From an uncultured Oscillospiraceae bacterium (GTDB lineage: Bacteria > Bacillota > Clostridia > Oscillospirales > Oscillospiraceae), in assembly GCA_947629975.1 (NCBI GenBank), contig CANRFU010000003.1, positions 1-43,635 of the forward strand: a DNA stretch of 43,635 nt, given 5' to 3'. The position numbers and the translations under genes were made by a program. Shown one piece after another: positions 28,291-37,879 of the stretch (position 1 is its first letter; each line of letters starts with the position of its first letter). A model generated the notes under the pieces. It saw only the letters and a list, made by a program, of their open reading frames with translations, did not search any database and was not told the origin of the DNA.

Positions 28291-29361
28291 ATGAACTGCA
28301 AGAAACTCACCGCCCTGCTGCTGGCCCTGGCGCTGGCATTTGCCCTGGCCGCCTGCGGCGGACCCGCCGCCAACTCCACTGAGGCCCCCTCTGATGTCCC
28401 CAGCGAGGCCCCGACCGAGGCCCCCAGTGAGGCCCCGACCGAGGCGCCCAGCGAGGACGTCCATGTAGAGCAGGCCGTCCCGCGGCTGGCGGTGCTGTCC
28501 GGCCCCACCGGCATCGGCGCGGCGAAGATGCTGTCCGTCCCCGATGAGAACGAGCAGAGCTACGACTATGTCATCGAGGCGGACAACAGCGCCCTGGTGG
28601 CCGGTCTCACCGGCCCCGAACCCGCCTATGACATCGCCACCATGGCCTCCAATATGGCGGTGAACCTCTACAACAAGACCGAGGGCGGCGTGAAGATCAT
28701 CGCCCTGGGCACCCTGGGGGTCCTCCACATCCTGGAGAGCGGCGGCGGTACCTCCATCAACTCCGTCGCCGACCTGGCGGGGAAGACCGTCTGGTCCGCC
28801 GGCCAGGGGGCCAACCCGGAGTATATCCTCCGCCATCTGCTGGAGAAAAGCGGCGTCGCGGATCAGGTGACCGTCCAGTTCGCCGACGCCTCCGAGATCC
28901 AGGCCAAGCTGCTCACCGGCGAGATCGAGTGCGCTATGCTGCCCGTGCCCGCCGCCACCGCCGCCATTGCCAAGAGCGAGGGGCAGGTCCGGGACGCCGT
29001 GGACGTGACCGAGGCGTGGAACGAGCTGGACGGCGGCAGCCTGGTGATGACCGCCGTGGTGGTCCGCACCGAATTCCTGGAGACCTGTCCCGACGCCGTG
29101 GCCGCCTTCCTGAAGGACTATAAGGCCTCCATCGACTATGTGACCGGCAATGTGGACGAGGCCGCCCAGATGGTGGCCGATCTGGGGATCACCCCCTCCG
29201 CCGGCATCGCCAAGGCTGCCATCCCCCAGTGCCACCTGACCTTCATTGCCGGCGCGGATATGAAGCCCGCCATCTCCGGCTACTTTGAGACCCTGAACGC
29301 CATGGATCCCACCTCCATCGGCGGGAAACTGCCCGACGACGCCATCTACTATGTCCCCTGA
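28291..29361 (+). CDS. ABC transporter substrate-binding lipoprotein (NMT1/SsuA-like)
   Basis: Lipobox LALAACGG; EAP-repeat linker; periplasmic-binding-type fold segments (DLAGKTVWSAGQGANPEYILRHLLEKSG). Confidence 0.88.
   Translation: MNCKKLTALLLALALAFALAACGGPAANSTEAPSDVPSEAPTEAPSEAPTEAPSEDVHVEQAVPRLAVLSGPTGIGAAKMLSVPDENEQSYDYVIEADNSALVAGLTGPEPAYDIATMASNMAVNLYNKTEGGVKIIALGTLGVLHILESGGGTSINSVADLAGKTVWSAGQGANPEYILRHLLEKSGVADQVTVQFADASEIQAKLLTGEIECAMLPVPAATAAIAKSEGQVRDAVDVTEAWNELDGGSLVMTAVVVRTEFLETCPDAVAAFLKDYKASIDYVTGNVDEAAQMVADLGITPSAGIAKAAIPQCHLTFIAGADMKPAISGYFETLNAMDPTSIGGKLPDDAIYYVP
28381..28456 (+). repeat. Short in-frame coding repeat (SEAPTEAP) in the lipoprotein linker
   Basis: GAGGCCCCGACCGAGGCSCCCAGY units repeated in tandem. 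Confidence 0.8.
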
Positions 29362-30100
29362 CGCATGGAAAAGAGCCGTCAAAGCTGTCGTGCCCCCAGT
29401 CTTTTGGCTGGGGGTTTGGCAGCTTGCGGCCCTTCTGGTGGGGCGGGAGCTGCTGCTGCCCGGACCCCTGGCGGTGGCCCGGGCGCTCTGCGCCCTGGCG
29501 GTGACGGGGGACTTCTGGCTGTCCGCCCTGATGACCCTGCTCCGGGTCTTCCTGGGCCTTGCCTGGGGGACGGCGGCGGGGGTCCTGCTGGCCTTCCTGA
29601 CCCATTTCAGCCCGTGGGCAGCCGCCCTGCTGTCCCCGGCGGTGAAGGTGGTGAGGGCCACCCCGGTGGTATCCTTCATCCTGCTGGTGTACCTGTGGGT
29701 GGTCCGGGCCGCCATCCCCGCCGTCATCGCCGGGCTGATGGTCCTGCCCGTCATCTGGGGGAGCATGACCGCCGGCCTCGCCGCCGTGGACCCGCAGCTG
29801 CTGGAGATGGCCAGGACCTACCGCTTCTCCCGGCTCAAGACCTTGCGGCTCATCTACCTGCCCTCTCTGCGGGGGCATTTTACATCGGGAACGCTCACCG
29901 CCTTCGGCCTGGCCTGGAAGTCCGGGGTGGCGGCGGAGGTCATCTGCCCGCCCGCGATGGCCATCGGCTCCCGGCTCCAGGCCGCCCGGCTGGCTCTGGA
30001 GACCCCTGAGCTGTTCGCCTGGACGCTGACTATCATCGCCCTGTCCCTGCTGCTGGAGCGGCTGCTGCGCCTGCTGCTGGAGAGGGGGGAGCGCTCATGA
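29351..30100 (+). CDS. ABC transporter permease (binding-protein-dependent type)
   Basis: Multi-[42 protein letters not shown]-loop-like motif; 11-nt overlap with the SBP gene. Confidence 0.88.
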   Translation: MSPDAWKRAVKAVVPPVFWLGVWQLAALLVGRELLLPGPLAVARALCALAVTGDFWLSALMTLLRVFLGLAWGTAAGVLLAFLTHFSPWAAALLSPAVKVVRATPVVSFILLVYLWVVRAAIPAVIAGLMVLPVIWGSMTAGLAAVDPQLLEMARTYRFSRLKTLRLIYLPSLRGHFTSGTLTAFGLAWKSGVAAEVICPPAMAIGSRLQAARLALETPELFAWTLTIIALSLLLERLLRLLLERGERS

Positions 30101-30678
30101 TCCGGATCAGGGATCTGACCTTCCGTTACGGCGGGAAGACCGTGCTGGAGCGCTTTTCCGCCGACCTGCCGGACCGGGGGATCACCGCCCTCCGGGGTCC
30201 GTCCGGCTGCGGCAAGACGACACTGCTCCGGGTGCTGGCCGGATTGGCCCGCCCCGAGAGCGGGACCGTCGCCGGCGTCGATCCGGGGAAAACGGCCGTC
30301 CTGTTCCAGGAGGACCGGCTGCTGCCCTGGCGGACAGTGAACCAGCACATCGCCGACGTGCTCCCCAAAGAGCGCCGGAAGGAGGTCACCCGGTGGCTGG
30401 CCTTCGCCGAACTGGAGGGGGAGGGGGATTCCTATCCGGCCTCCCTGTCCGGCGGCATGGCCCGCCGCCTGGCCCTGGCCCGGTGCGCCGCCCTGAGAGG
30501 GGAGCTCCTCCTGCTGGACGAGCCCTTTACCGGCGTGGATGAGGCCCGGGCCGTCCGGCTGCTGGACCGGCTCCGGGAGATGGGCGCGCCGGTGCTGCTC
30601 ACCTCCCACCAGAGCGGTCTGTTGGACCGGTGCGACGCCGTCCTCTCCCTGGACGGGCCGCCCCTGCGCGTGCTGTAG
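30097..30678 (+). CDS. ABC transporter ATP-binding protein
   Basis: [17 protein letters not shown] Walker [19 protein letters not shown] signature, [13 protein letters not shown] Walker B; ATGA overlap with permease. Confidence 0.93.
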   Translation: MIRIRDLTFRYGGKTVLERFSADLPDRGITALRGPSGCGKTTLLRVLAGLARPESGTVAGVDPGKTAVLFQEDRLLPWRTVNQHIADVLPKERRKEVTRWLAFAELEGEGDSYPASLSGGMARRLALARCAALRGELLLLDEPFTGVDEARAVRLLDRLREMGAPVLLTSHQSGLLDRCDAVLSLDGPPLRVL

Positions 30679-30683
30679 ACATG

Positions 30684-30716
30684 AAAAGGCTCTCCCCGCG
30701 GGGAGAGCCTTTTTCC
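30684..30716. terminator. Bidirectional terminator between convergent operons
   Basis: AAAAGGCTCTCCCC-GC-GGGGAGAGCCTTTTT. Confidence 0.88.
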
Positions 30717-30722
30717 GTGCGC

Positions 30723-32933
30723 TCAGAACTGGTTGACCCAGTTGGAGACCACCAGTTCGGGGACCAGCCAGGCCGCCATGAACACGAAGAAGTTCAGCGT
30801 GGTCAGGGAGGCGAAGGCCCCCGCCGACGTGAGGTAGAAGGTGATGATAAGGCCCAGGACCGCCCCGGCCAGGGCGCAGATGAGGCCCAGCTGGGTGGCC
30901 TGCTTCAGCCGGCGGCCTCCGAGCACCGCATCACAGTAGGCGATGAGTCCCTGCCGGGACAGGATGGCAACGGTGGTGGGGTCATGGTCCTGATCCCGGT
31001 CGGACAGCTCCAGCCGCCGCTCCACCGAGGGGAACTCCAGATTGTCCACCGGCAGGTGGAATTTCTGCTTCAGCATGGCGGGGATGAGTACCGGGTCCCG
31101 GGTGGCCAGCACCGGGGAGACTCCCTCCCGGATCAGGGCGTTCAGGCTGGGCGCCACGGCGGGGTTGAGGGAGTAGCGGAGGGGGAACAGGCCGCACAGC
31201 TGCCCGTCGATGGCGCAGAAGATGGCGGCCCGGAGGCTGTGGCCCGCCGGCATGTCGATGTTCATCATGTGCATGAAATCGGCGGTGCCCACCAGCACCT
31301 CCTGGTTGCGGATGACGCCGGACACGCCCCCCTGGTGCTTCACCACCCCCGACACCTCCCGGTAGATGGCGCCCTGGGCGCGCAGCAGATCGTGGAAGGG
31401 CCGGGTGAGGCCGCAGTCCAGCACCCGCATGAGGGTGGCGGTATAGGCCACCACCTTTTCGGTGGCCGCGCCGCCGAACACGTTGACCTGGGTGACGGTG
31501 ACCGAGCCGGTGGGGAAGAGGTCGTTGTCGGTCATGATGATGCCCGCGGGGCCGCAGCGGAGGACCCCCGGCCACCCGGCCAGGGCCGCCCCCACCTTGT
31601 TGAGCCGGTCGGTCAGGCTGCGGTAGGGCAGACCGTAGGCCAGCAGGGCAGACCAGGAGGAGGCCGCCGTGAGGCACACCGACGCCGACCAGACGAACCG
31701 CCCGGGGATGCCCCGGCCGATGGAGGCCAGCATGGCGCCCAGCAGCCCGCCCAGGATCAGCAGCGGCGCGGCGATGCGATAGATCCGCTGGGGGCCGTCC
31801 TCCGCCTGGATCTGGCTGCCCAGGCCCAGGGGCACGTCGGACCGCTTGGAGAAGGCGGGTCTGGCGTTCCACTTGTCCTCGTCCAGGGTGACCACGTAGG
31901 GGGTGTGGACCATGGCCGCCGACTTGGCGGAGGCCCGGTCCGCCGAGCGCCTGGCGTGGATGCCCCAGAGGGAGAAGGCCAGCGCAAAGGCGGTGATGGC
32001 GGAACAGGGCAGACAGCCCGCGCGCTCCTCCAGCCGCCCGGCGGTGAATCCGTCCAGCAGGGTGAGGATCCAGGCCAGGGAGACCACCGTCTCCGCCCCC
32101 ATCTTCATCTCCGTGGCCTGCTGGACGGCGCTGGTCGGGATCTCATAGCACAGCCCGCCCGCGACGGCCAGCAGGACAGTCAGCACCAGCGACTGGAGCT
32201 GGAAGGGGGAGAGGGCCCCTCCCGCCGGCAGGTCCCAGGGAAACAGGGGCAGGCACAGGGACAGGATCAGGGTGAGGATGGCCACCGCCATCGCCCCGAT
32301 GACCCGGCGGCCCTGCCCCACCAGCCCCTTGCGGTACTGGAGGACCAGCTGGGCGGGGGGGATGTCCGGAGGGAGTTCCTCCTGCCGCTTCGGGGGACGG
32401 GACTTGGCCCGGCGGGAGCGGTCTTCCTCCCCGGCGTCTTCCTCCTGGTCCACGCCGGGCAGATATTTCTCCGCCTTCTTTTCCTCCTCGCTGGGTTCGG
32501 CCTCGTCATACATGTGGTCGGCAAAGTGCTCCGCCTGCCGCTTGAGGGCGGACAGCCGGGCGCCGATGGCCCGCCCCACGCCCTGGGGGACGATCTTGGG
32601 CATGGACCCCTCTTTCTGAGCGGCGGGGGCGGCTTTGGCGGCGGGCCGCTCCTCCCGGGGGGGCGCTCCGGCGCTCTCCTGCCCGGCTCCGGCGGCCTGG
32701 GGCCTCTCCCCGGCGGTCTCCTCCGGGCCGGGACTCTGTCTCCCGGCGGCGGGGGAGGGCTTCCGCCTGGCGGGGGGGATCACCGGCTGGGGCCTGCCCG
32801 GCTCCGGCGGGGGGGTCACCCGCAGGTCGGGGAAATCGACTACCTTGGGATTCTTCTGGGGCCTCTCGGAGCCGTATTCCGCCAGGATCTCGTCCACCGA
32901 GTAGCCGGAGGTCTTTTCCTTGTCGTCAGCCAT
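30723..32933 (-). CDS. Degenerate P-type ATPase-like membrane protein with long disordered N-terminus
   Basis: P-type-like order of segments; IIMTDNDLFPTGSVTVTQVNVF occupies the position of DKTGTLT; SGVVKHQGGVSGVIRNQEVLVGTADFM resembles the nucleotide-binding domain; C-terminal TM pair. Confidence 0.7.
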   Translation of the reverse strand: MADDKEKTSGYSVDEILAEYGSERPQKNPKVVDFPDLRVTPPPEPGRPQPVIPPARRKPSPAAGRQSPGPEETAGERPQAAGAGQESAGAPPREERPAAKAAPAAQKEGSMPKIVPQGVGRAIGARLSALKRQAEHFADHMYDEAEPSEEEKKAEKYLPGVDQEEDAGEEDRSRRAKSRPPKRQEELPPDIPPAQLVLQYRKGLVGQGRRVIGAMAVAILTLILSLCLPLFPWDLPAGGALSPFQLQSLVLTVLLAVAGGLCYEIPTSAVQQATEMKMGAETVVSLAWILTLLDGFTAGRLEERAGCLPCSAITAFALAFSLWGIHARRSADRASAKSAAMVHTPYVVTLDEDKWNARPAFSKRSDVPLGLGSQIQAEDGPQRIYRIAAPLLILGGLLGAMLASIGRGIPGRFVWSASVCLTAASSWSALLAYGLPYRSLTDRLNKVGAALAGWPGVLRCGPAGIIMTDNDLFPTGSVTVTQVNVFGGAATEKVVAYTATLMRVLDCGLTRPFHDLLRAQGAIYREVSGVVKHQGGVSGVIRNQEVLVGTADFMHMMNIDMPAGHSLRAAIFCAIDGQLCGLFPLRYSLNPAVAPSLNALIREGVSPVLATRDPVLIPAMLKQKFHLPVDNLEFPSVERRLELSDRDQDHDPTTVAILSRQGLIAYCDAVLGGRRLKQATQLGLICALAGAVLGLIITFYLTSAGAFASLTTLNFFVFMAAWLVPELVVSNWVNQF

Positions 32934-32948
32934 GGGATCGCCTCTTTC

Positions 32949-33725
32949 TCATCGGCCTCTCTGCCGCACTGCCTCGTACAGCACGATGGCCGCGGCGGCG
33001 GAGGCGTTCAGTGAGTTGATCTTCCCTTTCATGGGGATGGACAGCAGAAAATCGCACTGTTCCCGGATCAGCCTGCCCATGCCGCTGCCCTCGCTGCCGA
33101 TGACGACGGCGGCGGGGCCCTTCAGATCGGCGCCATACAGGGGGACGGACCCGTCGGCGGCGGTGCCGAACACCCACAGCCCCCGGTCCTTCAGCTCCCT
33201 GAGGCAGGCCGCCAGGTTGGCCACCCGCGCCACCGGCAGATAGCTCACCGCCCCGGCGGAGGTCTTGGCCACGATGGCGGTCAGCCCCGCGGAGCGCCGC
33301 TTGGGGATGATGACCCCGTGGGCACCGGCGCACTCGGCGGTGCGGATGACCGCCCCCAGGTTGTGGGGGTCGGACAGCTCGTCGCACACCACGATGAGGG
33401 GCGGCTCGCCCTTCGCCTCCGCGGCGGCCAGGATGTCCTCCACCGGCACGTACTCCCGCACGGCGGCCACCGCGATGACCCCCTGGTGGGAGTGGGTGCG
33501 GCTCATGCCGTCCAGCTTCCGCCGGTCGCACTCGGTGACCACGATCCCCCTGTCCCTGCCGGTGGAGGCGATGTGGCCCAGGGCGGCGTCGGTCTCTCCC
33601 CGGGCGATATAGATCTTGTCGATGGCCATCCCGGCCCGCAGGGCCTCGATGACGGCGTTGCGCCCTTCGATGAGGCCGTCGGCCTCCGCCTCCTGGAGGC
33701 GGGCGGGGCGTTTTTCGCTGCGCAT
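32949..33725 (-). CDS. rlmB: 23S rRNA (guanosine-2'-O-)-methyltransferase, TrmH/SpoU family
   Basis: LIEGRNAVIEALRAG, LDELSDPHNLGAVIRTAECAGAHGVIIPKRRS, VIGSEGSGMGRLIREQCDFLLSIPMKGKINSLNASAAAAIVLYE. Confidence 0.94.
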   Translation of the reverse strand: MRSEKRPARLQEAEADGLIEGRNAVIEALRAGMAIDKIYIARGETDAALGHIASTGRDRGIVVTECDRRKLDGMSRTHSHQGVIAVAAVREYVPVEDILAAAEAKGEPPLIVVCDELSDPHNLGAVIRTAECAGAHGVIIPKRRSAGLTAIVAKTSAGAVSYLPVARVANLAACLRELKDRGLWVFGTAADGSVPLYGADLKGPAAVVIGSEGSGMGRLIREQCDFLLSIPMKGKINSLNASAAAAIVLYEAVRQRGR

Positions 33726-33857
33726 GATGAAAGCTCCTTCCAGGTCATTACTTTCCAACTATATAGTTTACCACAAATCCCCGCCGTTGGTAAAGAGGAA
33801 AAACTCCGTTTCCGGCCGTTTGTCATAGAAAGTTTACAGCCAGGCCGCGAACATTTC

Positions 33858-33886
33858 TTGTTTTTACGGAAAAGGTGTGTTATACT
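33858..33886 (+). promoter_or_regulatory. Promoter of ftsH
   Basis: TTGTTT-17 nt-TATACT; leader hairpins CTGGTGGG/CCCACCGG (33895-33915) and TTCGGGGG/CCCCCGAA (33937-33957). Confidence 0.65.
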
Positions 33887-33975
33887 ACAGCATACTGGTG
33901 GGTTTTGCCCACCGGCATCTCTGACGATCCAAGCCCTTCGGGGGTGTTCCCCCCGAATGAAAGGAGGCTTTCTCT

Positions 33976-36168
33976 ATGCCCAATCTCAACGGACCGGGCG
34001 GAAACAATAACCGCAACAACCGAAACGGCGGCGACAACGACCGCCGGCGCTCCCCGTGGAGCTTTCTCTCCATCGTGCTGTGGGCCCTGCTGCTGGTGAT
34101 GATGCTCAACAACTGCAGCAGCCTGCTCCAGAGCGGGAACGTCCAGGAGGTGTCCATCGACGACTTCTGCAGCTGGGTGGAGGCCGGCTATGTGGACCAG
34201 GTGGAGCTGCAGAACACCGCCTACTACTTCACCCTTTACGAGGGCGCACCGCCCCTGCAAAAGTATCTGGACCGGCAGACCGGCGGCTCCCTGTCCCTGT
34301 TCGGAGGCGGCCTGCTGGGCGGCTCGGGTGAGCTCAGCTTTGTGGTGCCCGCCTTCGAGAAACCCGACCTGGTGGGTTGGCTGCGCGAAAACGGCGCTCA
34401 CCCGGACGCCGAGCTGGTCACCGCCGAGCAGCAGATGGTGTCCGCCCTGGTGGGCTACGTGCTGCCCCTGGTGGTCATGGTGGTGGCCATGATCTTCGTC
34501 TACCGCTACATCTTCTCCAAGATGGGCAGCGGCGGCGGGATCGGCGGCATCGGCGGCGTGGGCAAGGCCAACGCCAAGGTATACGTGGAGAAAAAGACCG
34601 GCGTCACCTTCCGGGACGTGGCCGGCCAGGACGAGGCCAAGGAGTCCCTGGAGGAGATCATCGACTTCCTCCACAGCCCCGGCAAGTACACCGAGATCGG
34701 CGCCCGCCTGCCCAAAGGCGCGCTGCTGGTGGGCCCTCCGGGCACCGGCAAGACGCTGCTGGCCAGGGCTGTGGCCGGCGAGGCCAACGTGCCCTTCTTC
34801 TCCATCAGCGGCTCCGACTTCGTGGAGATGTTCGTGGGCGTGGGCGCCTCCCGGGTCCGCGACCTGTTCAAGGAGGCCAGCAAGATGGCCCCCTGCATCA
34901 TCTTCATCGACGAGATCGACACCATCGGCAAGTCCCGTGACAACCGCATGGGCGGCAACGACGAGCGGGAGCAGACCCTGAACCAGCTGCTGGCCGAGCT
35001 GGACGGCTTCGACCCCAGCAAGGGCGTCATCGTCCTGGGGGCCACCAACCGGCCCGAGGTGCTGGACAAGGCCCTGCTCCGCCCCGGCCGGTTCGACCGG
35101 CGCATCACCATCGACCGGCCCAACCTGGCCGGCCGCCTGGCCACCCTCCAGGTCCACACCCGGAAGATCCGCCTGGCGGAGGACGTGGATCTGAAGAAGA
35201 TCGCCCAGACCACCGCCGGCTGCGTGGGGGCCGACCTGGCCAATCTGGTGAACGAGGCCGCTCTGCGGGCCGTCCGCCACGGCCGCAAGGCGGTGAACCA
35301 GCAGGATCTGCTGGCCTCCTTCGAGTTTGTCATCGCCGGCAGCGAGAAGAAGGGCTCCGTCCTCACCGAGATCGAGAAGCGGATGATCGCCTACCACGAG
35401 GTGGGCCACGCATTAGTGTCCTACAAGCAGAAGAACGCCGAGCCGGTGCAGAAGATCACCATCGTCCCCCACACCCAGGGCGCTCTGGGCTACACCCTCC
35501 ATCTGCCCGAGGAAGAGAAGTTCCTCATGACCCAGGAGGACCTGCTGGCCGAGATCCGCACCCTGCTGGCCGGCCGCGCCGCCGAGGAGGTGGTGTTCGG
35601 CTCCAAGTCCTCCGGCGCCGCCAACGACATCGAGCGGGCCACCGACATCGCTCGGAAGATGGTGACCATGTTCGGCATGAGCGACAAGTACGGCATGATG
35701 GGGCTGGCCACGGTGCAGAACCAGTACCTGGACGGCCAGATGGGCCTCACTTGCGCCCAGGAGACCGCCGCCGGCATCGACAACGAGGTCCGCTCCATCA
35801 TCGACCAGTGCCATGACGACGCGGTGCGCACCCTCCGGGAGAACCGGGATATGCTGGACAAGATCGCCGCCTACCTGTTGGAGAAGGAGACCATCACCGG
35901 CGGCGAGATGGTGGCCATCATCGAGGGCCGGGACCCCGCCCTGGTGGAGGAGGCCTACGCATCCACCACCCGTCCCCAGCCCAAGTTGCCCGGGGATATC
36001 GAGCCTCCGGCCCGCAGCGTCCACATCGTCAGCCAACCCATCCCCGCGCCGCCCCCGGCGGGCAGCGGCGAGGGGAAGCCGGAGGGGGATGCGCCCGGGC
36101 CTGACGGCGCCCCGCCCGCGGAGGATCCCGACGATCCCTCCACCTGGACCGGCGACAAGACCGAATAA
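33976..36168 (+). CDS. ftsH: FtsH-like ATP-dependent zinc metalloprotease (HEVGH variant)
   Basis: [67 protein letters not shown] zinc motif. Confidence 0.95.
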   Translation: MPNLNGPGGNNNRNNRNGGDNDRRRSPWSFLSIVLWALLLVMMLNNCSSLLQSGNVQEVSIDDFCSWVEAGYVDQVELQNTAYYFTLYEGAPPLQKYLDRQTGGSLSLFGGGLLGGSGELSFVVPAFEKPDLVGWLRENGAHPDAELVTAEQQMVSALVGYVLPLVVMVVAMIFVYRYIFSKMGSGGGIGGIGGVGKANAKVYVEKKTGVTFRDVAGQDEAKESLEEIIDFLHSPGKYTEIGARLPKGALLVGPPGTGKTLLARAVAGEANVPFFSISGSDFVEMFVGVGASRVRDLFKEASKMAPCIIFIDEIDTIGKSRDNRMGGNDEREQTLNQLLAELDGFDPSKGVIVLGATNRPEVLDKALLRPGRFDRRITIDRPNLAGRLATLQVHTRKIRLAEDVDLKKIAQTTAGCVGADLANLVNEAALRAVRHGRKAVNQQDLLASFEFVIAGSEKKGSVLTEIEKRMIAYHEVGHALVSYKQKNAEPVQKITIVPHTQGALGYTLHLPEEEKFLMTQEDLLAEIRTLLAGRAAEEVVFGSKSSGAANDIERATDIARKMVTMFGMSDKYGMMGLATVQNQYLDGQMGLTCAQETAAGIDNEVRSIIDQCHDDAVRTLRENRDMLDKIAAYLLEKETITGGEMVAIIEGRDPALVEEAYASTTRPQPKLPGDIEPPARSVHIVSQPIPAPPPAGSGEGKPEGDAPGPDGAPPAEDPDDPSTWTGDKTE

Positions 36169-36177
36169 GCGTGAAAT

Positions 36178-36212
36178 AAGCCCCCGCCGGCTGCTGAACG
36201 GCGGGGGCTTTC
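36178..36212 (+). terminator. Rho-independent terminator after ftsH
   Basis: AGCCCCCGCCG-GCTGCTGAA-CGGCGGGGGCTTT. Confidence 0.82.
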
Positions 36213-36215
36213 ATA

Positions 36216-36284
36216 TTGACAGCCCGGAATAATTGTGCTATTTTAATAAACAAGAGGAAATATACTCGATCAGATGTATATTTC
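36216..36284 (+). promoter_or_regulatory. Promoter and downstream inverted repeat for the FMN-reductase-like gene
   Basis: TTGACA-17 nt-TATTTT; GAAATATAC (36257-36265)/GTATATTTC (36276-36284). Confidence 0.7.
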
Positions 36285-36325
36285 TTGACCATGAGAAAGA
36301 AGAAAAACTTTTAGGAGGTCATACT

Positions 36326-37318
36326 ATGAAAATCCTGGGCGTTTCTTTGGGCACCAAAAATGGCAATAACGACACCATGTGCCGCGTGGCTCTTGAGGCC
36401 GCGAAGGAGATGGGGGCCGAGATCGAATTCATCCATCTGTTGGACTGGAACATCAAATACTGCTCCGGCTGCGTGGCCTGCTCCCGCGGCCTGGTCATGG
36501 GCAAGGGCATGATCTGCTCTCAGAAGGACGACTTTTCCGCGTTTTATGAGAAGGTCGTGGAGGCCGACGGCGTGCTGATGGTCGACCCCATTTTTGAGTC
36601 CGGCGGCTCCGGCCTGTACCACACCATCACCGACCGCATGGGCCCCGGCCACGACACCGGCATGCTGCTCATGCTGGACGGCAAGCTGAAGGAGCAGGGC
36701 AAGCCCGGCCTGAATCCCCGCTACTTCAAGCAGAAGGCCATCTCCTTCGTGGCCATCGGCGGCTCCGACTGGGCCGTCCGCTGCGAGACCGACCACGCCA
36801 TGTTCGCCCTGAGCCAGGGCTGGAAGATCGTTGACAACGACTACTTCTCCTGGTCCAAGGACGTCATCATGCAGGACGACAAGATCGCCCGGATGAAGGA
36901 GATCGGCAAGAACCTGGTGGAGGCCACCCAGTACCTCATCGACAACGATGTGCAGATCGCCGGCTCCGAGAGCCTGGATCTGTGGAAGGGCAAGGAGGGC
37001 GCCTGCCCCCACTGCCACGGCAACGCCTTCTACATCTTCCCCGGCACCACCCACGCCGTCTGCGAGTACTGCGGCATGGAGGGCCACCTGGAGGTGGAGG
37101 ACGGCAAGACCAAGTTCGTCTTTGACCCGTCCATCGTCCCCAACGGCCATCTGGAGCACGCCCACGACGTCCTCAGCGGCAAGTTCGCCCACGGCCAGGA
37201 CATCTTTGAGAACGAGGGCCGCCTGATGGACCTCTACAAGGATCCCGAGTTTAAGGCCCGCAAGGCCCACTACACCGCCGTCTGCGAGCCCACCACCCCG
37301 CCCTCCAAGCAGCAGTAA
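36326..37318 (+). CDS. NADPH-dependent FMN reductase/flavodoxin-fold protein with C-terminal CxxC..CxxC element
   Basis: KILGVSLGTKNGNNDTMCRVALEAAKEMGAEIEFIHLLDWNIKYCSGCVAC; C-terminal CPHC..CEYC; strong RBS TAGGAGG. Confidence 0.88.
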   Translation: MKILGVSLGTKNGNNDTMCRVALEAAKEMGAEIEFIHLLDWNIKYCSGCVACSRGLVMGKGMICSQKDDFSAFYEKVVEADGVLMVDPIFESGGSGLYHTITDRMGPGHDTGMLLMLDGKLKEQGKPGLNPRYFKQKAISFVAIGGSDWAVRCETDHAMFALSQGWKIVDNDYFSWSKDVIMQDDKIARMKEIGKNLVEATQYLIDNDVQIAGSESLDLWKGKEGACPHCHGNAFYIFPGTTHAVCEYCGMEGHLEVEDGKTKFVFDPSIVPNGHLEHAHDVLSGKFAHGQDIFENEGRLMDLYKDPEFKARKAHYTAVCEPTTPPSKQQ

Positions 37319-37335
37319 GGGTACATAACAGACGA

Positions 37336-37365
37336 GGGCCCCTGCCGTAAGGCAGGGGCCCTTTT
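37336..37365 (+). terminator. Rho-independent terminator
   Basis: GGGCCCCTGCC-GTAA-GGCAGGGGCCCTTTT. Confidence 0.88.
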
Positions 37366-37381
37366 CATGTGTTCTGAGCGC

Positions 37382-37879
37382 TCAGTGGAGGCCGTCCACA
37401 GCCTCGGCCAGCCTGTCCGGGTCGCCCACCGCCAGCAGGATGGTGTTGCCGATCCGGCGGATGACGGCGGCTTTCAGACGGGGCACGGCGGCGGGGGCGT
37501 AGTCCTCGGCCGTGCTGATCTGGTCGTCGATCCGCTGCTGGAAGCCCGCCTCCGCGCTGACCGCGGCGGCCTCGTCGTTGAATACGACGACGGTGACCTC
37601 GTCGGCGCTCTCGCTGGTGTTGGCGGCCTGCCAGCTGACGCACTCCTGAATGGCGTCTTCGTCCACATGGTGCTGCATGGCGATGATGTAGGGATCGTCG
37701 ATCTTTCCCATGTCGCCGTTGAACAGCCCCGCGTCCAGGAGCGTCTGCGCGTCGTCCAGGGTGAAGGGGGACGCGGCGGGCTGACTGGGCCCGCAGGAGG
37801 CCATTAGGACGACCGTCACGATGCAGATCACCAAAACGACCAGCGCTATAACGCAGAGCAGCGTTTTTTTCACATTCAT
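37382..37879 (-). CDS. DUF4358-like membrane/lipoprotein
   Basis: N-terminal signal/lipobox-like region (VVLMASCG); size, C-terminal pattern and pairing with an SGNH gene suggest DUF4358. Confidence 0.68.
   Translation of the reverse strand: MNVKKTLLCVIALVVLVICIVTVVLMASCGPSQPAASPFTLDDAQTLLDAGLFNGDMGKIDDPYIIAMQHHVDEDAIQECVSWQAANTSESADEVTVVVFNDEAAAVSAEAGFQQRIDDQISTAEDYAPAAVPRLKAAVIRRIGNTILLAVGDPDRLAEAVDGLH

Noticed and set aside
28381-28456. EAP-codon tandem repeat as a mobile or phase-variable repeat
   Set aside because: In-frame, imperfect repeat units typical of lipoprotein linkers; no evidence for phase variation.
28150-29766. 538-aa minus-strand ORF antisense to the SBP/permease
   Set aside because: Shadow ORF; no RBS or domain signature.
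30630-33014. 794-aa plus-strand ORF antisense to the pseudo-P-type ATPase
   Set aside because: Shadow ORF; the minus-strand protein has coherent TM and domain structure whereas this one is Gly/Gln/His-rich noise.
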